Shown piece by piece: positions 1 through 8,140 of a stretch of DNA of 64,000 nt. Where the stretch lies: the NCBI GenBank assembly GCA_902768825.1, contig CACXMR010000003.1, forward strand, positions 19,485 through 83,484, given 5' to 3'. Position numbers and translations under genes: made by a program. The stretch's first letter is position 1, and every line of letters begins with the position of its first letter. The notes beneath the pieces were generated by a model, which saw nothing but the letters and a program-made list of their open reading frames with translations, searched no databases and had not been told where the DNA came from. The stretch is from an uncultured Ruminococcus sp. Lineage in GTDB: Bacteria > Bacillota > Clostridia > Oscillospirales > Acutalibacteraceae.

Positions 1-67
1 AAATAAAATATCTGGTATAATAATCAGGCGCCTTTTGCGGCGACAGAGAAAAGAAAGAGGTAAGACC

Positions 68-1237
68 ATGACAGATAATGAGATATCAGAAATCAGAAAA
101 AGACTCAAGCACGACAAAAACAACATCACCGTTCTCAAGGGCTGTTATGTCAGCACAAAGAAGGAAATAATGACCGAGTTTTCACAGACAGTAGGGCTGC
201 TCTCACTGGAAGAGAGCGAAACTCTCTTTGGCATACTGAAAAAGACTCTGTCAGGACGTGCCGGCAGGAACCTGATAAATATAAGCTTCTCAACAGAACA
301 GGTGGCTGACAGCGAAGAGCACAGGCTGCTGATGCGTCTGAGGGACAGCGAGCTGAATGACAGTGAAGCCCTCAGTGCTCTCTATCAGAGGATCATCGAA
401 TCCTTCCCGACAGACGACACATACATGATATTTGTGGGCTGTGACAAGTATGATGTGCCTAATAAGTCAAGGAACGATGAGGAGATGCCGGATGATTCGG
501 ATGAGGTGTTCCGCTATGTCCTGTGCAGTGTGTGTCCGGTAAAGCTCACCAAGTCAGGGATAGGCTTCAGCACTGCGGACCAGCAGTTTATGAATGTTGG
601 TGCAGATATGGCTATCTGCCCGCCTGAGATCGGCTTTATGTTCCCGGCCTTTGACGACAGGGCAACAAACATCTATAACGCATTGTTTTATACAAAAAGC
701 CAGGGCGATGACTATAAGAATACTGCCGAGGCGCTGTTTTGCACAGAATACCCCATGCCTGCCGAGGAGCAGAAGGAAAACTTCCGCACGTTGATCGCTG
801 AGACTGCGGCTGACGAATGCAGTTATGAGTTTGTGCAGTCGGTGCATGAGCATATCAGTGATATTATAGACGAGCATAAGACCACCAAGCAGGAGGAGCC
901 GCTTCTTCTTGGGAAGGTAGATGTCAGGAGAGTATTGGAGGACTGCGGTGCTTCTGGAGAGCACATTGCTGCGTTTGATGAGAAGTTTGACGCTGCCTTT
1001 GGAGAGAAGGCGGAGATCAGTCCGTTAAACGTAATTGACCCCAAGCAGTTTGAGGTCAAGACCCCGGATGTGACGATCAAAGTCAGTCCGGAGAAGAGTT
1101 ATCTGCTTGAGACGCGGATAATTGACGGCACTAAATATGTGCTCATACGAGCGGAAGAGGGAGTAGAGGTTAACGGAGTAGGTATCCGCATTGAAGAACA
1201 GCAGGACACATCTGACTCTCAAAAGGTGACGAATTAA
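68..1237 (+). CDS. DUF4317 family protein
   Basis: This 389-residue soluble protein resembles the DUF4317 family of clostridia; its function is unknown. The N-terminus (MTDNEISEIRKRL, then GCYVSTKKEIMTEFSQ) has the look of that family. No signal peptide or membrane segment is visible, so it is probably cytoplasmic. I chose the ATG at 68 because an AGAAAGAGG ribosome site lies just upstream; an upstream in-frame start at 35 would add only basic residues. The gene stands alone, followed by a repeat block and a terminator hairpin at 1447-1473. The family call rests on overall similarity from memory, not on catalytic motifs. Confidence 0.7.
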   Translation: MTDNEISEIRKRLKHDKNNITVLKGCYVSTKKEIMTEFSQTVGLLSLEESETLFGILKKTLSGRAGRNLINISFSTEQVADSEEHRLLMRLRDSELNDSEALSALYQRIIESFPTDDTYMIFVGCDKYDVPNKSRNDEEMPDDSDEVFRYVLCSVCPVKLTKSGIGFSTADQQFMNVGADMAICPPEIGFMFPAFDDRATNIYNALFYTKSQGDDYKNTAEALFCTEYPMPAEEQKENFRTLIAETAADECSYEFVQSVHEHISDIIDEHKTTKQEEPLLLGKVDVRRVLEDCGASGEHIAAFDEKFDAAFGEKAEISPLNVIDPKQFEVKTPDVTIKVSPEKSYLLETRIIDGTKYVLIRAEEGVEVNGVGIRIEEQQDTSDSQKVTN

Positions 1238-1345
1238 AAGTTTTGGCAGTCCCTGCTTGCTCTCTGCAGAGAGCGAAACACTTTGGGTGGTTCGGAGGGC
1301 TTAGCCCTCTGACATCTAAATGCTTTGCCTGCCCTTTTAAATAAT
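1238..1345 (+). repeat. Intergenic repeat block behind DUF4317 gene
   Basis: Starting right at the stop codon is AAAAGTTTTGGCAGTCCCTG, then the perfect palindrome GCTCTCTGCAGAGAGC (1259-1274), then GGAGGGCTTAGCCCTCTGACATCTAAATG. Near copies of the last two modules occur behind adhE at 15474-15535, and the palindrome recurs at 52104-52119. It is one member of the mosaic repeat family found across the window. The rest of the 578-base spacer (1238-1815) holds a terminator, AT-rich sequence and the amylase promoter. Confidence 0.7.
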
Positions 1346-1446
1346 ATAATAGTATCAAACACGTTGTAAAGCGAACACCGGCGGCTCGCCGGGCAGAGTA
1401 ATTCTCAAAAAAATCAATATGAAAAAATATTAATATTTTATGAATA

Positions 1447-1473
1447 AAGCGGCAGACTCCGGTTGTGCCGCTT
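1447..1473 (+). terminator. Terminator hairpin
   Basis: AAGCGGCA (1447-1454) pairs with TGCCGCTT (1466-1473) and is followed by ATTTTATTAT. It sits about 210 bases behind the DUF4317 gene and would separate it from the amylase. Confidence 0.7.
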
Positions 1474-1678
1474 ATTTTATTATGTTTGGCAAAGAATTTT
1501 ATTAAAAGTTTCACTGATGTATGTGATGAATTTTTGACGAGATAATTGTGCATATAATCCAAAGAGAGGAGAATTATTCGTTATATAGTACAAGAGTAGT
1601 CTTAAGTATAATGTACACTATTACTAATTGTTAATTTTTTTTAATAAATTGTTATTTTTTTATGAACAAAATGACAAC

Positions 1679-1707
1679 TTTACAAAAAATCTTCATTGTT
1701 ATAAAAT
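1679..1707 (+). promoter_or_regulatory. Probable promoter of the amylase gene
   Basis: TTTACA (1679-1684), a 17-base spacer and TAAAAT (1702-1707) lie in AT-rich DNA about 110 bases before the start codon. One mismatch in each hexamer; no better match is seen nearby. Confidence 0.5.
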
Positions 1708-1752
1708 TTATGTAGATGAATATGGCCTTTCAGCACCGTAAAAATCAAAGCT

Positions 1753-1783
1753 TCAGGTGAGAGGAGACCACCCGTTCACCTGA
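1753..1783 (+). promoter_or_regulatory. Inverted repeat in the amylase leader
   Basis: TCAGGTGA (1753-1760) and TCACCTGA (1776-1783) form a perfect 8-bp inverted repeat with a 15-base loop containing GAGGAG. It lies between the likely promoter and the start codon, so it is either an RNA hairpin in the leader or a protein-binding site. No U-tract follows, so it is not a terminator. Confidence 0.5.
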
Positions 1784-1815
1784 CCGACAAAAACATGGAA
1801 AGGATTGATCTACCT

Positions 1816-4800
1816 ATGAGCGTTTTTTCCCAGAAATTCAGAAACACCCTCAGAAAAGCGTCTTCCTGGTCCCTTGCGGCTCTGACTGCAATGTCATGCG
1901 CTGCTACGCTCCCGGTGCTTACTTCTACTACGGTAAGCGCAGCATCCTATAGCGTTGACCTTAGCAACGAAGCAAGAGGAGTGCTCTATGCAAACTCTCG
2001 CTCCGACTTCCGTGATGAATCTATCTACTTCCTCATCACAACGAGATTCTATGACGGCGACCCCAGCAATAACTTCAGAAGCGTGAGCGACGAAGAAGCA
2101 AAGAACCCTGCAAACGACCCGTCATGGAGGGGCGACTTCAAGGGATTGATTGAAAAGCTCGATTATCTCAAGGCTCTTGGCTTTACAGCAATCTGGATCA
2201 CTCCTGTTGTACAGAATAACTCAAACTATGACTATCATGGTTATCATGCTTCAAACTTCAATGCGGTAGATACCCGCTATGAATCCACCGGAATTACATA
2301 TCAGGATCTTATCGATGCCTGCCACGCAAAGGGCATGAAGGTCATTCAGGACGTAGTCTTCAACCACACCTGCCGCAACGGTGAAGAGGGTCTTAATAAG
2401 CTGGGCGGAGAAGTAATGACAAATCAGCTCTCACTTCCGTGGCCGCAGATGAATGAGGTCATTATGTCCAACGGCGCACAATATGACCCCAACAATATCT
2501 ATCATCACAATACTTTTGCAGGCAGCGGCGACTATGATAACTATAACGCTCAGATAATGACTATCGCAGACGACTGTTTTGATCTTGAAACAGAAAACCC
2601 GGTAGTTGCAAATTATCTTGTTGATGCCTACAAAAAGTATATCGACATGGGCGTTGACGCTTTCCGTGTGGATACTGCAAGACATATCTCAAGATTTACG
2701 ATGAACGCCGCAATTCTTCCGAAGCTTCAGGCTGAAGCCGAAAGAATTGGAAACAATGATTTCTATATGTTCGGAGAGGTCTGCACAAGAGGCCATGACG
2801 TATGGTACAGAGGTGTTCCTGCTATTTCTACCTGCTTCTATACATGGGACGACACCGATGCTGATAAGGCAAAGTGGAGCAACACCGATCTTGCAAACAA
2901 CGAGGCTCTTGCAGAGGCTTGCTACAATAATAACACCAGTGCTGATAATCAGCCTACTTCTGATAACGCATTCCTTAATGGCAATGACTATCATCAGCCT
3001 GATTATTCCAAGCGCTCAGACATGGGCGTAATCGATTTCCAGATGCACTGGAGCTTTGAAAATGCCAACAGCGCATTTGGTACAGCTCTTGGAGAGGACA
3101 GATACTTTAACGATTCTACATGGAATGTAGTATATGTAAACTCTCACGACTATTCTCCTGACTTCTGCTCTGATAAGGTTTATACAGGCGATACAGAATC
3201 ATGGGCTGAGAACCTTTCTCTTATGTTTACTTTCCGTGGAATCCCCTGCGTATATTACGGTACAGAGATAGAGTTCCAGAAGGGCTGCCCGATTGATAAG
3301 GGCCCGAAGGCAATGCTCTCTGAAACAGGCCGTGCATACTTCGGTGACAACATCGAGGGTTCTCTCTCAACCACCGACTTCGGTGTGTTTGAGGCAACAG
3401 ACGGCACTGTAAAGTCTACTCTTGAATCACCCCTTTCACAGCACCTCATCCGTCTTAACCGTCTCCGTCAGGCAATCCCGGCACTCCGTAAGGGACAGTA
3501 TTCTACAGAAGGCTGCTCCGGTTCAAGCGGTCTTGCATTCAAGAGAAGATATACAGACGCTAACGTTGACAGCTTCTGCTGCGTAACCATCTCCGGCGGC
3601 GCTACCTTCTCCGGCGTGCCCAACGGTACTTATGTTGACGCTGTTACAGGCGACACACAGAATGTAACAGGCGGCACACTCACAGCTAACTGCTCCGGCA
3701 AGGGCAACCTGAGAGTTTATGTGCTCAGCACAGCCAAGACTCCCGCTCCCGGACGTGTTGTTCCCAACGGTTCATTCATGGGCGACGGCGGCTCTGCTGT
3801 TACCATTAACGGCGAGAGCGTAAGCACTGTAAAGCCCACAGGCATTACACTCAGCAAGACTTCTACAACTATCCTTGAGGGCGAGACAGATTCTGTCAAG
3901 GCTACAATCACTCCCTCAGGCGCATCTGCAGCTGTATCATGGTCATCAAGCGATCCTTCAGTAGCTACAGTTACCAACGGCACAATCAAGGGCATATCCA
4001 AGGGTTCTGCTACTATCACAGCAAAGGTAACTGACTCCATCAAGGCTACCGTTTCCGTAACCGTCAAGGAAAATACAAACATCGTCAAGCCCACAGGCGT
4101 TACCGTTTCTCCCACAACTCTCAAGCTTACATCGGGAGAATCAGGCACACTCACTGCAACAGTTGCACCTTCAAACGCAACGGATAAGTCAGTGACATGG
4201 ACATCCAGCGATCCGAAAGTTGCTACCGTAGCTGACGGCACTGTCAAGGCAGTGGGCGCAGGCACAGCAACCATCACAGCCACCACCTCCAACGGTCTGA
4301 AGGCTACAGCATCCGTTACAGTTGAAGGTCCCTCAATGACCTACATCGACAACGGCGTTTACTTCCAGAAGCCGTCAGGCTGGGGCGATAACATCAACGT
4401 ATATATGTATGCAAATGATGCGGACGTCGGTGCAAAATGGCCGGGTACTGCCATGAAGGACGGCGGCGACGGCATCTACTACTACGAGTATACCAACACA
4501 ACAACAGGTCTCATGCTTGTGTTTAACGACGGAAGCCATCAGGCTCCTGCATCTCAGGGCTTTGAGTTCCAGAACAAGGGTCTGTACAGCGATTCAGGCT
4601 TTGTCAAGATCATTGAAAAGCCCTCCACAGTGGATGTAACATCGGTTTCACTCGACAAGACCTCGGCAACAGTCAAGAAGGGCGCTTCCGTAACACTTAC
4701 GGCAACGGTTTCACCCTCCAACGCAACAGACAAGATGATCACCTGGTCAACAAGCAACTCATCCGTTGCTACCGTATCAAACGGCGTTGTAACAGGTAAG

Positions 4801-7083
4801 GCAAAGGGCACGGCTACCATCACAGCCAAGTCCTCAAACGGCAAGACCGCAACGGCAGCTATCACCGTTACGGAGGAATCCACGACAACTCTTGTCAACA
4901 ACTCTTCAATCTCCGCAACAAGCATCACAAAGGGCACAGCAGTCAAGCTGACAGGCGCTGCATCCGGCGGCACCACACCCTACAAGTATGCTTATGTAGT
5001 TCAGACACCTGCCGGCGACTGGTCAGTCCTCAAGGACTATAGCACAGCCACTACACACTCATGGACACCTGCTTCCACAGGCAAGTACACTGTCCAGATC
5101 AAGGTCAAGGATAATGCCGGCACCGTTAAGGTTAAGTCCTTTACACTGAATGTTTCTTCTTCTTCAGCACTTACCAATAACTCCAAGATCTCCGCTACCA
5201 GCGTCACCAAGGGTACTGCAGTCAATATGACCGGCGCAGCAACAGGCGGCACAACCCCCTATAAGTTTGCTTATGTCGTCCAGGCTCCAAACGGCAACTG
5301 GACAGTCCTCAAGGACTACAGCACAGCTACTACCCACACATGGACACCTGCTTCTACAGGCAAGTATACAGTCCAGATCAAGGTTAAGGATAATGCCGGC
5401 ACAGTTAAGGTCAACTCCTTTACGCTGAATGTATCCTCTACTTCGGCTCTTGCAAATAACTCCAAGATCTCAGCTACCAGCATTACCAAGGGTACCACCA
5501 TCACCCTCACGGGCGCAGCTTCCGGCGGCACAACCCCCTATAAGTTTGCTTATGTAGCTCAGACCCCCGCCGGCGAGTGGAAGGTCATCAAAGACTACAG
5601 CACATCTACATCCCACTCCTGGACACCCGCTTCTACCGGCAAATATACAGTCCAGATCAAGGTCAAGGACGCTAAGAATACAGTAGTTGTCAAGTCCTTT
5701 ACCCTCAATGTTTCCTCAGCACTTGTTAATAACTCAAAGATTTCCGCAACAAGCATCGCTAAGGGCACTACAATCAAGCTGACAGGCGCAGCTTCCGGCG
5801 GCACAACCCCCTACAAGTATGCTTATGTTGTCCAGGCTCCTAACGGCAACTGGACAGTCCTCAAGGACTATAGCACAGCAACCACACACTCATGGACTCC
5901 TGCTTCAACAGGCAAGTATACAGTCCAGGTTAAGGTCAAGGACAGCAAGAGCACCGTTAAGGTTAAGTCCTTTACACTTAATGTAAGCGCTGCTATCGTC
6001 AATAAATCCACCATTTCCGCCACAACTATTGGCAAGGGCAGCAGCGTGGTGCTCAAGGGCGCAGCTTCCGGCGGCTCAGGCTACTTCCAGTATGCTTATG
6101 TAGCAAAGGCTCCCAATGGCGAATGGTATGTCCTCAAGAACTACAGCTCAACGGAATCCTACACCTTCAAGCCTGCTTCACTGGGCAAATATACAGTCCA
6201 GATCAAGGTCAAGGACAGCACCGGCGCTGTAAACGTCAAGGAGTTTACTCTCAATGTAAACAATCCTATCGTTAACAACTCAAAGGTTTCTGCAACAAGC
6301 ATTAACAAGGGCGGCAGCGTTACCATGACAGGCGCAGCCTCAGGCGGCACAGGCTACTTCCAGTTTGCTTATGTTGCACAGGCTCCCAACGGAAAGTGGT
6401 ATGTTCTCAAGGACTACAGCTCGGCTGATTCCTACAAGTTTACACCTTCCTCAACCGGCAAGTATACTCTTCAGGTCAAGGCTGAGGACAGCAAGGGCAC
6501 AGTCAGCGTCAAGTCCTTTACTCTCACAGTTTCCGCAGCACTTGTAAACAACTCCAAGATCTCAGCAACCAGCATTACCAAGGGCACAACTCTCAAGCTC
6601 ACAGGCGCAGCTTCCGGCGGCACAACCCCCTACAAGTATGCTTATGTAGCCAAGACTCCCGCTGGCGAGTGGAAGGTTATCAAAGACTACAGCACATCTA
6701 CTTCACACTCCTGGACCCCTGCCATGACCGGCACCTACACTGTTCAGATCAAGGTCAAGGATGCCAAGAACACAGTTGTTGTCAAGTCCTTTACTCTCAA
6801 GGTATCCGCAGCACTTGTCAACAACTCCAAGATTTCCGCAACAAGCATCACCAAGGGCAAGAGCGTTACTATGACCGGTGCGGCAAGCGGCGGCACAAAC
6901 TACTATCAGTATGCCTATGTTGTTCAGTCTCCCAACGGCAACTGGACAGTTCTCAAGGACTATAGTTCAGCAACCACCCACACATGGACACCTGCTTCTT
7001 ATGGTACCTACACCGTACAGGTCAAGGTCAAGGATACAAACGGCACTACTGCTGTCAAGTCCTTTAGCCTCAAGGTGAGCTGA
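1816..7083 (+). CDS. Secreted multidomain alpha-amylase (GH13, BIG2, CBM26, eight C-terminal repeats)
   Basis: A large exported starch-degrading enzyme of 1755 residues. A signal peptide ends near TVSA-ASYS (about residue 43). The GH13 barrel shows DVVFNHT, the nucleophile in DAFRVD (D286), the acid/base in FGEV (E321) and NSHD (D445). Then come two BIG2 domains (about 673-753 and 757-836), a CBM26-like starch-binding module (about 840-935, rich in W and Y), a third BIG2 (938-1020) and eight repeats of 89-93 residues to the C-terminus. The repeats resemble clostridial triple-tyrosine (Y_Y_Y) domains. No dockerin, sortase signal or transmembrane anchor is seen. I chose the ATG at 1816 because AAAGGA precedes it at good spacing; the ATG at 1795 has no close ribosome site. 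The product is inferred to be cell-associated or released, cutting alpha-1,4-glucan. Confidence 0.93.
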   Translation: MSVFSQKFRNTLRKASSWSLAALTAMSCAATLPVLTSTTVSAASYSVDLSNEARGVLYANSRSDFRDESIYFLITTRFYDGDPSNNFRSVSDEEAKNPANDPSWRGDFKGLIEKLDYLKALGFTAIWITPVVQNNSNYDYHGYHASNFNAVDTRYESTGITYQDLIDACHAKGMKVIQDVVFNHTCRNGEEGLNKLGGEVMTNQLSLPWPQMNEVIMSNGAQYDPNNIYHHNTFAGSGDYDNYNAQIMTIADDCFDLETENPVVANYLVDAYKKYIDMGVDAFRVDTARHISRFTMNAAILPKLQAEAERIGNNDFYMFGEVCTRGHDVWYRGVPAISTCFYTWDDTDADKAKWSNTDLANNEALAEACYNNNTSADNQPTSDNAFLNGNDYHQPDYSKRSDMGVIDFQMHWSFENANSAFGTALGEDRYFNDSTWNVVYVNSHDYSPDFCSDKVYTGDTESWAENLSLMFTFRGIPCVYYGTEIEFQKGCPIDKGPKAMLSETGRAYFGDNIEGSLSTTDFGVFEATDGTVKSTLESPLSQHLIRLNRLRQAIPALRKGQYSTEGCSGSSGLAFKRRYTDANVDSFCCVTISGGATFSGVPNGTYVDAVTGDTQNVTGGTLTANCSGKGNLRVYVLSTAKTPAPGRVVPNGSFMGDGGSAVTINGESVSTVKPTGITLSKTSTTILEGETDSVKATITPSGASAAVSWSSSDPSVATVTNGTIKGISKGSATITAKVTDSIKATVSVTVKENTNIVKPTGVTVSPTTLKLTSGESGTLTATVAPSNATDKSVTWTSSDPKVATVADGTVKAVGAGTATITATTSNGLKATASVTVEGPSMTYIDNGVYFQKPSGWGDNINVYMYANDADVGAKWPGTAMKDGGDGIYYYEYTNTTTGLMLVFNDGSHQAPASQGFEFQNKGLYSDSGFVKIIEKPSTVDVTSVSLDKTSATVKKGASVTLTATVSPSNATDKMITWSTSNSSVATVSNGVVTGKAKGTATITAKSSNGKTATAAITVTEESTTTLVNNSSISATSITKGTAVKLTGAASGGTTPYKYAYVVQTPAGDWSVLKDYSTATTHSWTPASTGKYTVQIKVKDNAGTVKVKSFTLNVSSSSALTNNSKISATSVTKGTAVNMTGAATGGTTPYKFAYVVQAPNGNWTVLKDYSTATTHTWTPASTGKYTVQIKVKDNAGTVKVNSFTLNVSSTSALANNSKISATSITKGTTITLTGAASGGTTPYKFAYVAQTPAGEWKVIKDYSTSTSHSWTPASTGKYTVQIKVKDAKNTVVVKSFTLNVSSALVNNSKISATSIAKGTTIKLTGAASGGTTPYKYAYVVQAPNGNWTVLKDYSTATTHSWTPASTGKYTVQVKVKDSKSTVKVKSFTLNVSAAIVNKSTISATTIGKGSSVVLKGAASGGSGYFQYAYVAKAPNGEWYVLKNYSSTESYTFKPASLGKYTVQIKVKDSTGAVNVKEFTLNVNNPIVNNSKVSATSINKGGSVTMTGAASGGTGYFQFAYVAQAPNGKWYVLKDYSSADSYKFTPSSTGKYTLQVKAEDSKGTVSVKSFTLTVSAALVNNSKISATSITKGTTLKLTGAASGGTTPYKYAYVAKTPAGEWKVIKDYSTSTSHSWTPAMTGTYTVQIKVKDAKNTVVVKSFTLKVSAALVNNSKISATSITKGKSVTMTGAASGGTNYYQYAYVVQSPNGNWTVLKDYSSATTHTWTPASYGTYTVQVKVKDTNGTTAVKSFSLKVS
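4891..7080 (+). repeat. Eight in-frame tandem repeats of about 273 bp in the amylase gene
   Basis: Repeat units begin at 4891, 5170, 5449, 5722, 5995, 6268, 6541 and 6814, giving steps of 279, 279 and then 273 bases. Each encodes xVNNSKISATSITKG, GAASGGTTPYKYAYV, LKDYSTATTHSWTP and KVKSFTLNVS or variants. Units 5 and 6 diverge most (GYFQYAYV, YTFKP). All spacings are multiples of three, so the copies expanded by whole domains. Confidence 0.95.
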
Positions 7084-7115
7084 TCTCTAAAAACTGAAAA
7101 CTGAGTAACCAGAAT

Positions 7116-7155
7116 CAGGCTTCGTATGGAATATTTCATGCGAAGCCTGTACTTT
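7116..7155 (+). terminator. Terminator behind amylase gene
   Basis: CAGGCTTCGTATG (7116-7128) pairs with CATGCGAAGCCTG (7137-7149) with one mismatch and is followed by TACTTTTG. It ends the amylase transcript. Confidence 0.8.
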
Positions 7156-7157
7156 TG

Positions 7158-7186
7158 TTGCAAAGCTCTTTTATTTGTGGTATAAT
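7158..7186 (+). promoter_or_regulatory. Promoter for the metH operon
   Basis: TTGCAA (7158-7163), a 17-base spacer and a perfect TATAAT (7181-7186). It lies about 345 bases before the first metH-operon gene, so the leader would carry the repeat block at 7200-7510. I looked for a cobalamin or SAM riboswitch in that leader and saw no recognisable core. Confidence 0.65.
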
Positions 7187-7361
7187 ACTCTTATTATGAA
7201 AAGTAATGCTTGCCGCCTGTTGCCTTGGTTGGTGCTTCTGACTTCGTCAGAGGTGTCCACCGGACACCCGCCCCCCGAAAACGCTGTTCGCGTTGTATGT
7301 CATTGAGGCTCTATACTTCAATGTCCGTATGAAGAAAGTATCAACCGCGAGGGTGCAGTAT

Positions 7362-7494
7362 CGGTTTGAACACAGAGCGGAACGGAGTGGAGCGTGCAGC
7401 GCGAATTGGGAGCGGCAGCTTGCCGCTTCGGCTTGAACACAGAGCGGAACGGAGTGGAGCGTGCGGAGCGAATTGGGAGCGGCAGCTTGCCGCC
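7362..7494 (+). repeat. Tandem 67-bp repeat, two copies, with REP-like palindrome
   Basis: Two head-to-tail units (7362-7428, 7429-7494) share GAACACAGAGCGGAACGGAG, TGGAGCGTGC and GCGAATT and end in GGGAGCGGCAGCTTGCCGC, whose last 15 bases are palindromic. Related single copies lie at 24262-24286, 43786-43850 and 63827-63901. The 448-base spacer 7084-7531 otherwise holds a terminator, a promoter and, at about 7262-7286, a degraded CCCCGAAAACGCTGTTCGC module also seen at 37500 and 43245. Confidence 0.85.
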
Positions 7495-7531
7495 TGCGCC
7501 GGAAAAGTCCCCCTGACAGGGAGGGTGTTTT

Positions 7532-8140
7532 ATGATATTTGCTGATATAAAAAACATAACGGCTCCCGCTGATGCTGTGGAGATAAATAAAAACGAGCTT
7601 GCACTGAGACTCAAAACCGATAGGGACTTCGATGTGACCCTGCTGGATAAGTGCCGCAGGGAATTTGACAAGACAGTAACTTATAAATGTGCTTATATCA
7701 GAACCGCTGTTGATACCCCGCATGAGGGAATATGTGACTTTGGGTTTATGTCCGTGCCAAGCCGTGACCTTTATAAGAATCTCAGGGGCTGCAAAGAAGC
7801 CTTTGTGCTGGCTGTGACTACGGGCATTGCGGTTGACAGGATGCTTGCCAGACTGAATATTGTTTCTCAGGCGGAACACTTCATGGCGGATGCATTGTCT
7901 TCCGCTGCAGTGGAGAGTTTTTGCGACTATGCCTGCGATATTATGACCAGGGATGTGTCATGTGTGCCGAGATATAGTCCGGGCTATGGCGATCTGTCCA
8001 TATCCTTCCAGAAGCCCTTGCTTGCCCGTCTCAACGCCTGTGAAACACTGGGCATCACACTCAACAGCGCTTATCTTATGACGCCAGTAAAATCAATAAC
8101 CGCAATAATGGGAATAAAGACACCTGAGGATAAAAAATGA
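7532..8140 (+). CDS. Methionine synthase reactivation-domain protein (split MetH)
   Basis: This 202-residue protein matches the activation (AdoMet-binding) domain that forms the C-terminus of ordinary B12-dependent methionine synthase, here a separate chain. Supporting motifs are SPGYGDLSISFQ near residues 149-160 and LMTPVKSITAIMG near the C-terminus, typical of that domain. It would use AdoMet and reduced flavodoxin or a similar donor to reactivate oxidised cob(II)alamin on MetH. Its stop overlaps the metH start by four bases (ATGA, 8137-8140), so the two are translationally coupled. GGAGGG precedes the ATG. Split MetH is known from Thermotoga and many clostridia. Confidence 0.88.
   Translation: MIFADIKNITAPADAVEINKNELALRLKTDRDFDVTLLDKCRREFDKTVTYKCAYIRTAVDTPHEGICDFGFMSVPSRDLYKNLRGCKEAFVLAVTTGIAVDRMLARLNIVSQAEHFMADALSSAAVESFCDYACDIMTRDVSCVPRYSPGYGDLSISFQKPLLARLNACETLGITLNSAYLMTPVKSITAIMGIKTPEDKK

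Noticed and set aside
3717-6350. Several open frames of 60-190 codons on the minus strand opposite the amylase gene
   Set aside because: They are mirror frames of the repeated Ser/Thr/Ala/Gly coding sequence; no ribosome sites or recognisable proteins.
1816-7083. Amylosome or cellulosome component
   Set aside because: No dockerin or cohesin repeat found at either end of the enzyme.
7362-7494. Possible CRISPR-like repeats here and at 46771 and 63598
   Set aside because: Only two or three units, unequal spacing, palindromic, no cas genes.
7187-7531. Cobalamin riboswitch before metH
   Set aside because: No B12-box-like core found by eye; space is taken by repeats.
7247-7879. Minus-strand open frames in the metH leader
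   Set aside because: Cover the REP-like tandem and the coding region of the reactivation gene in antisense; no protein family.
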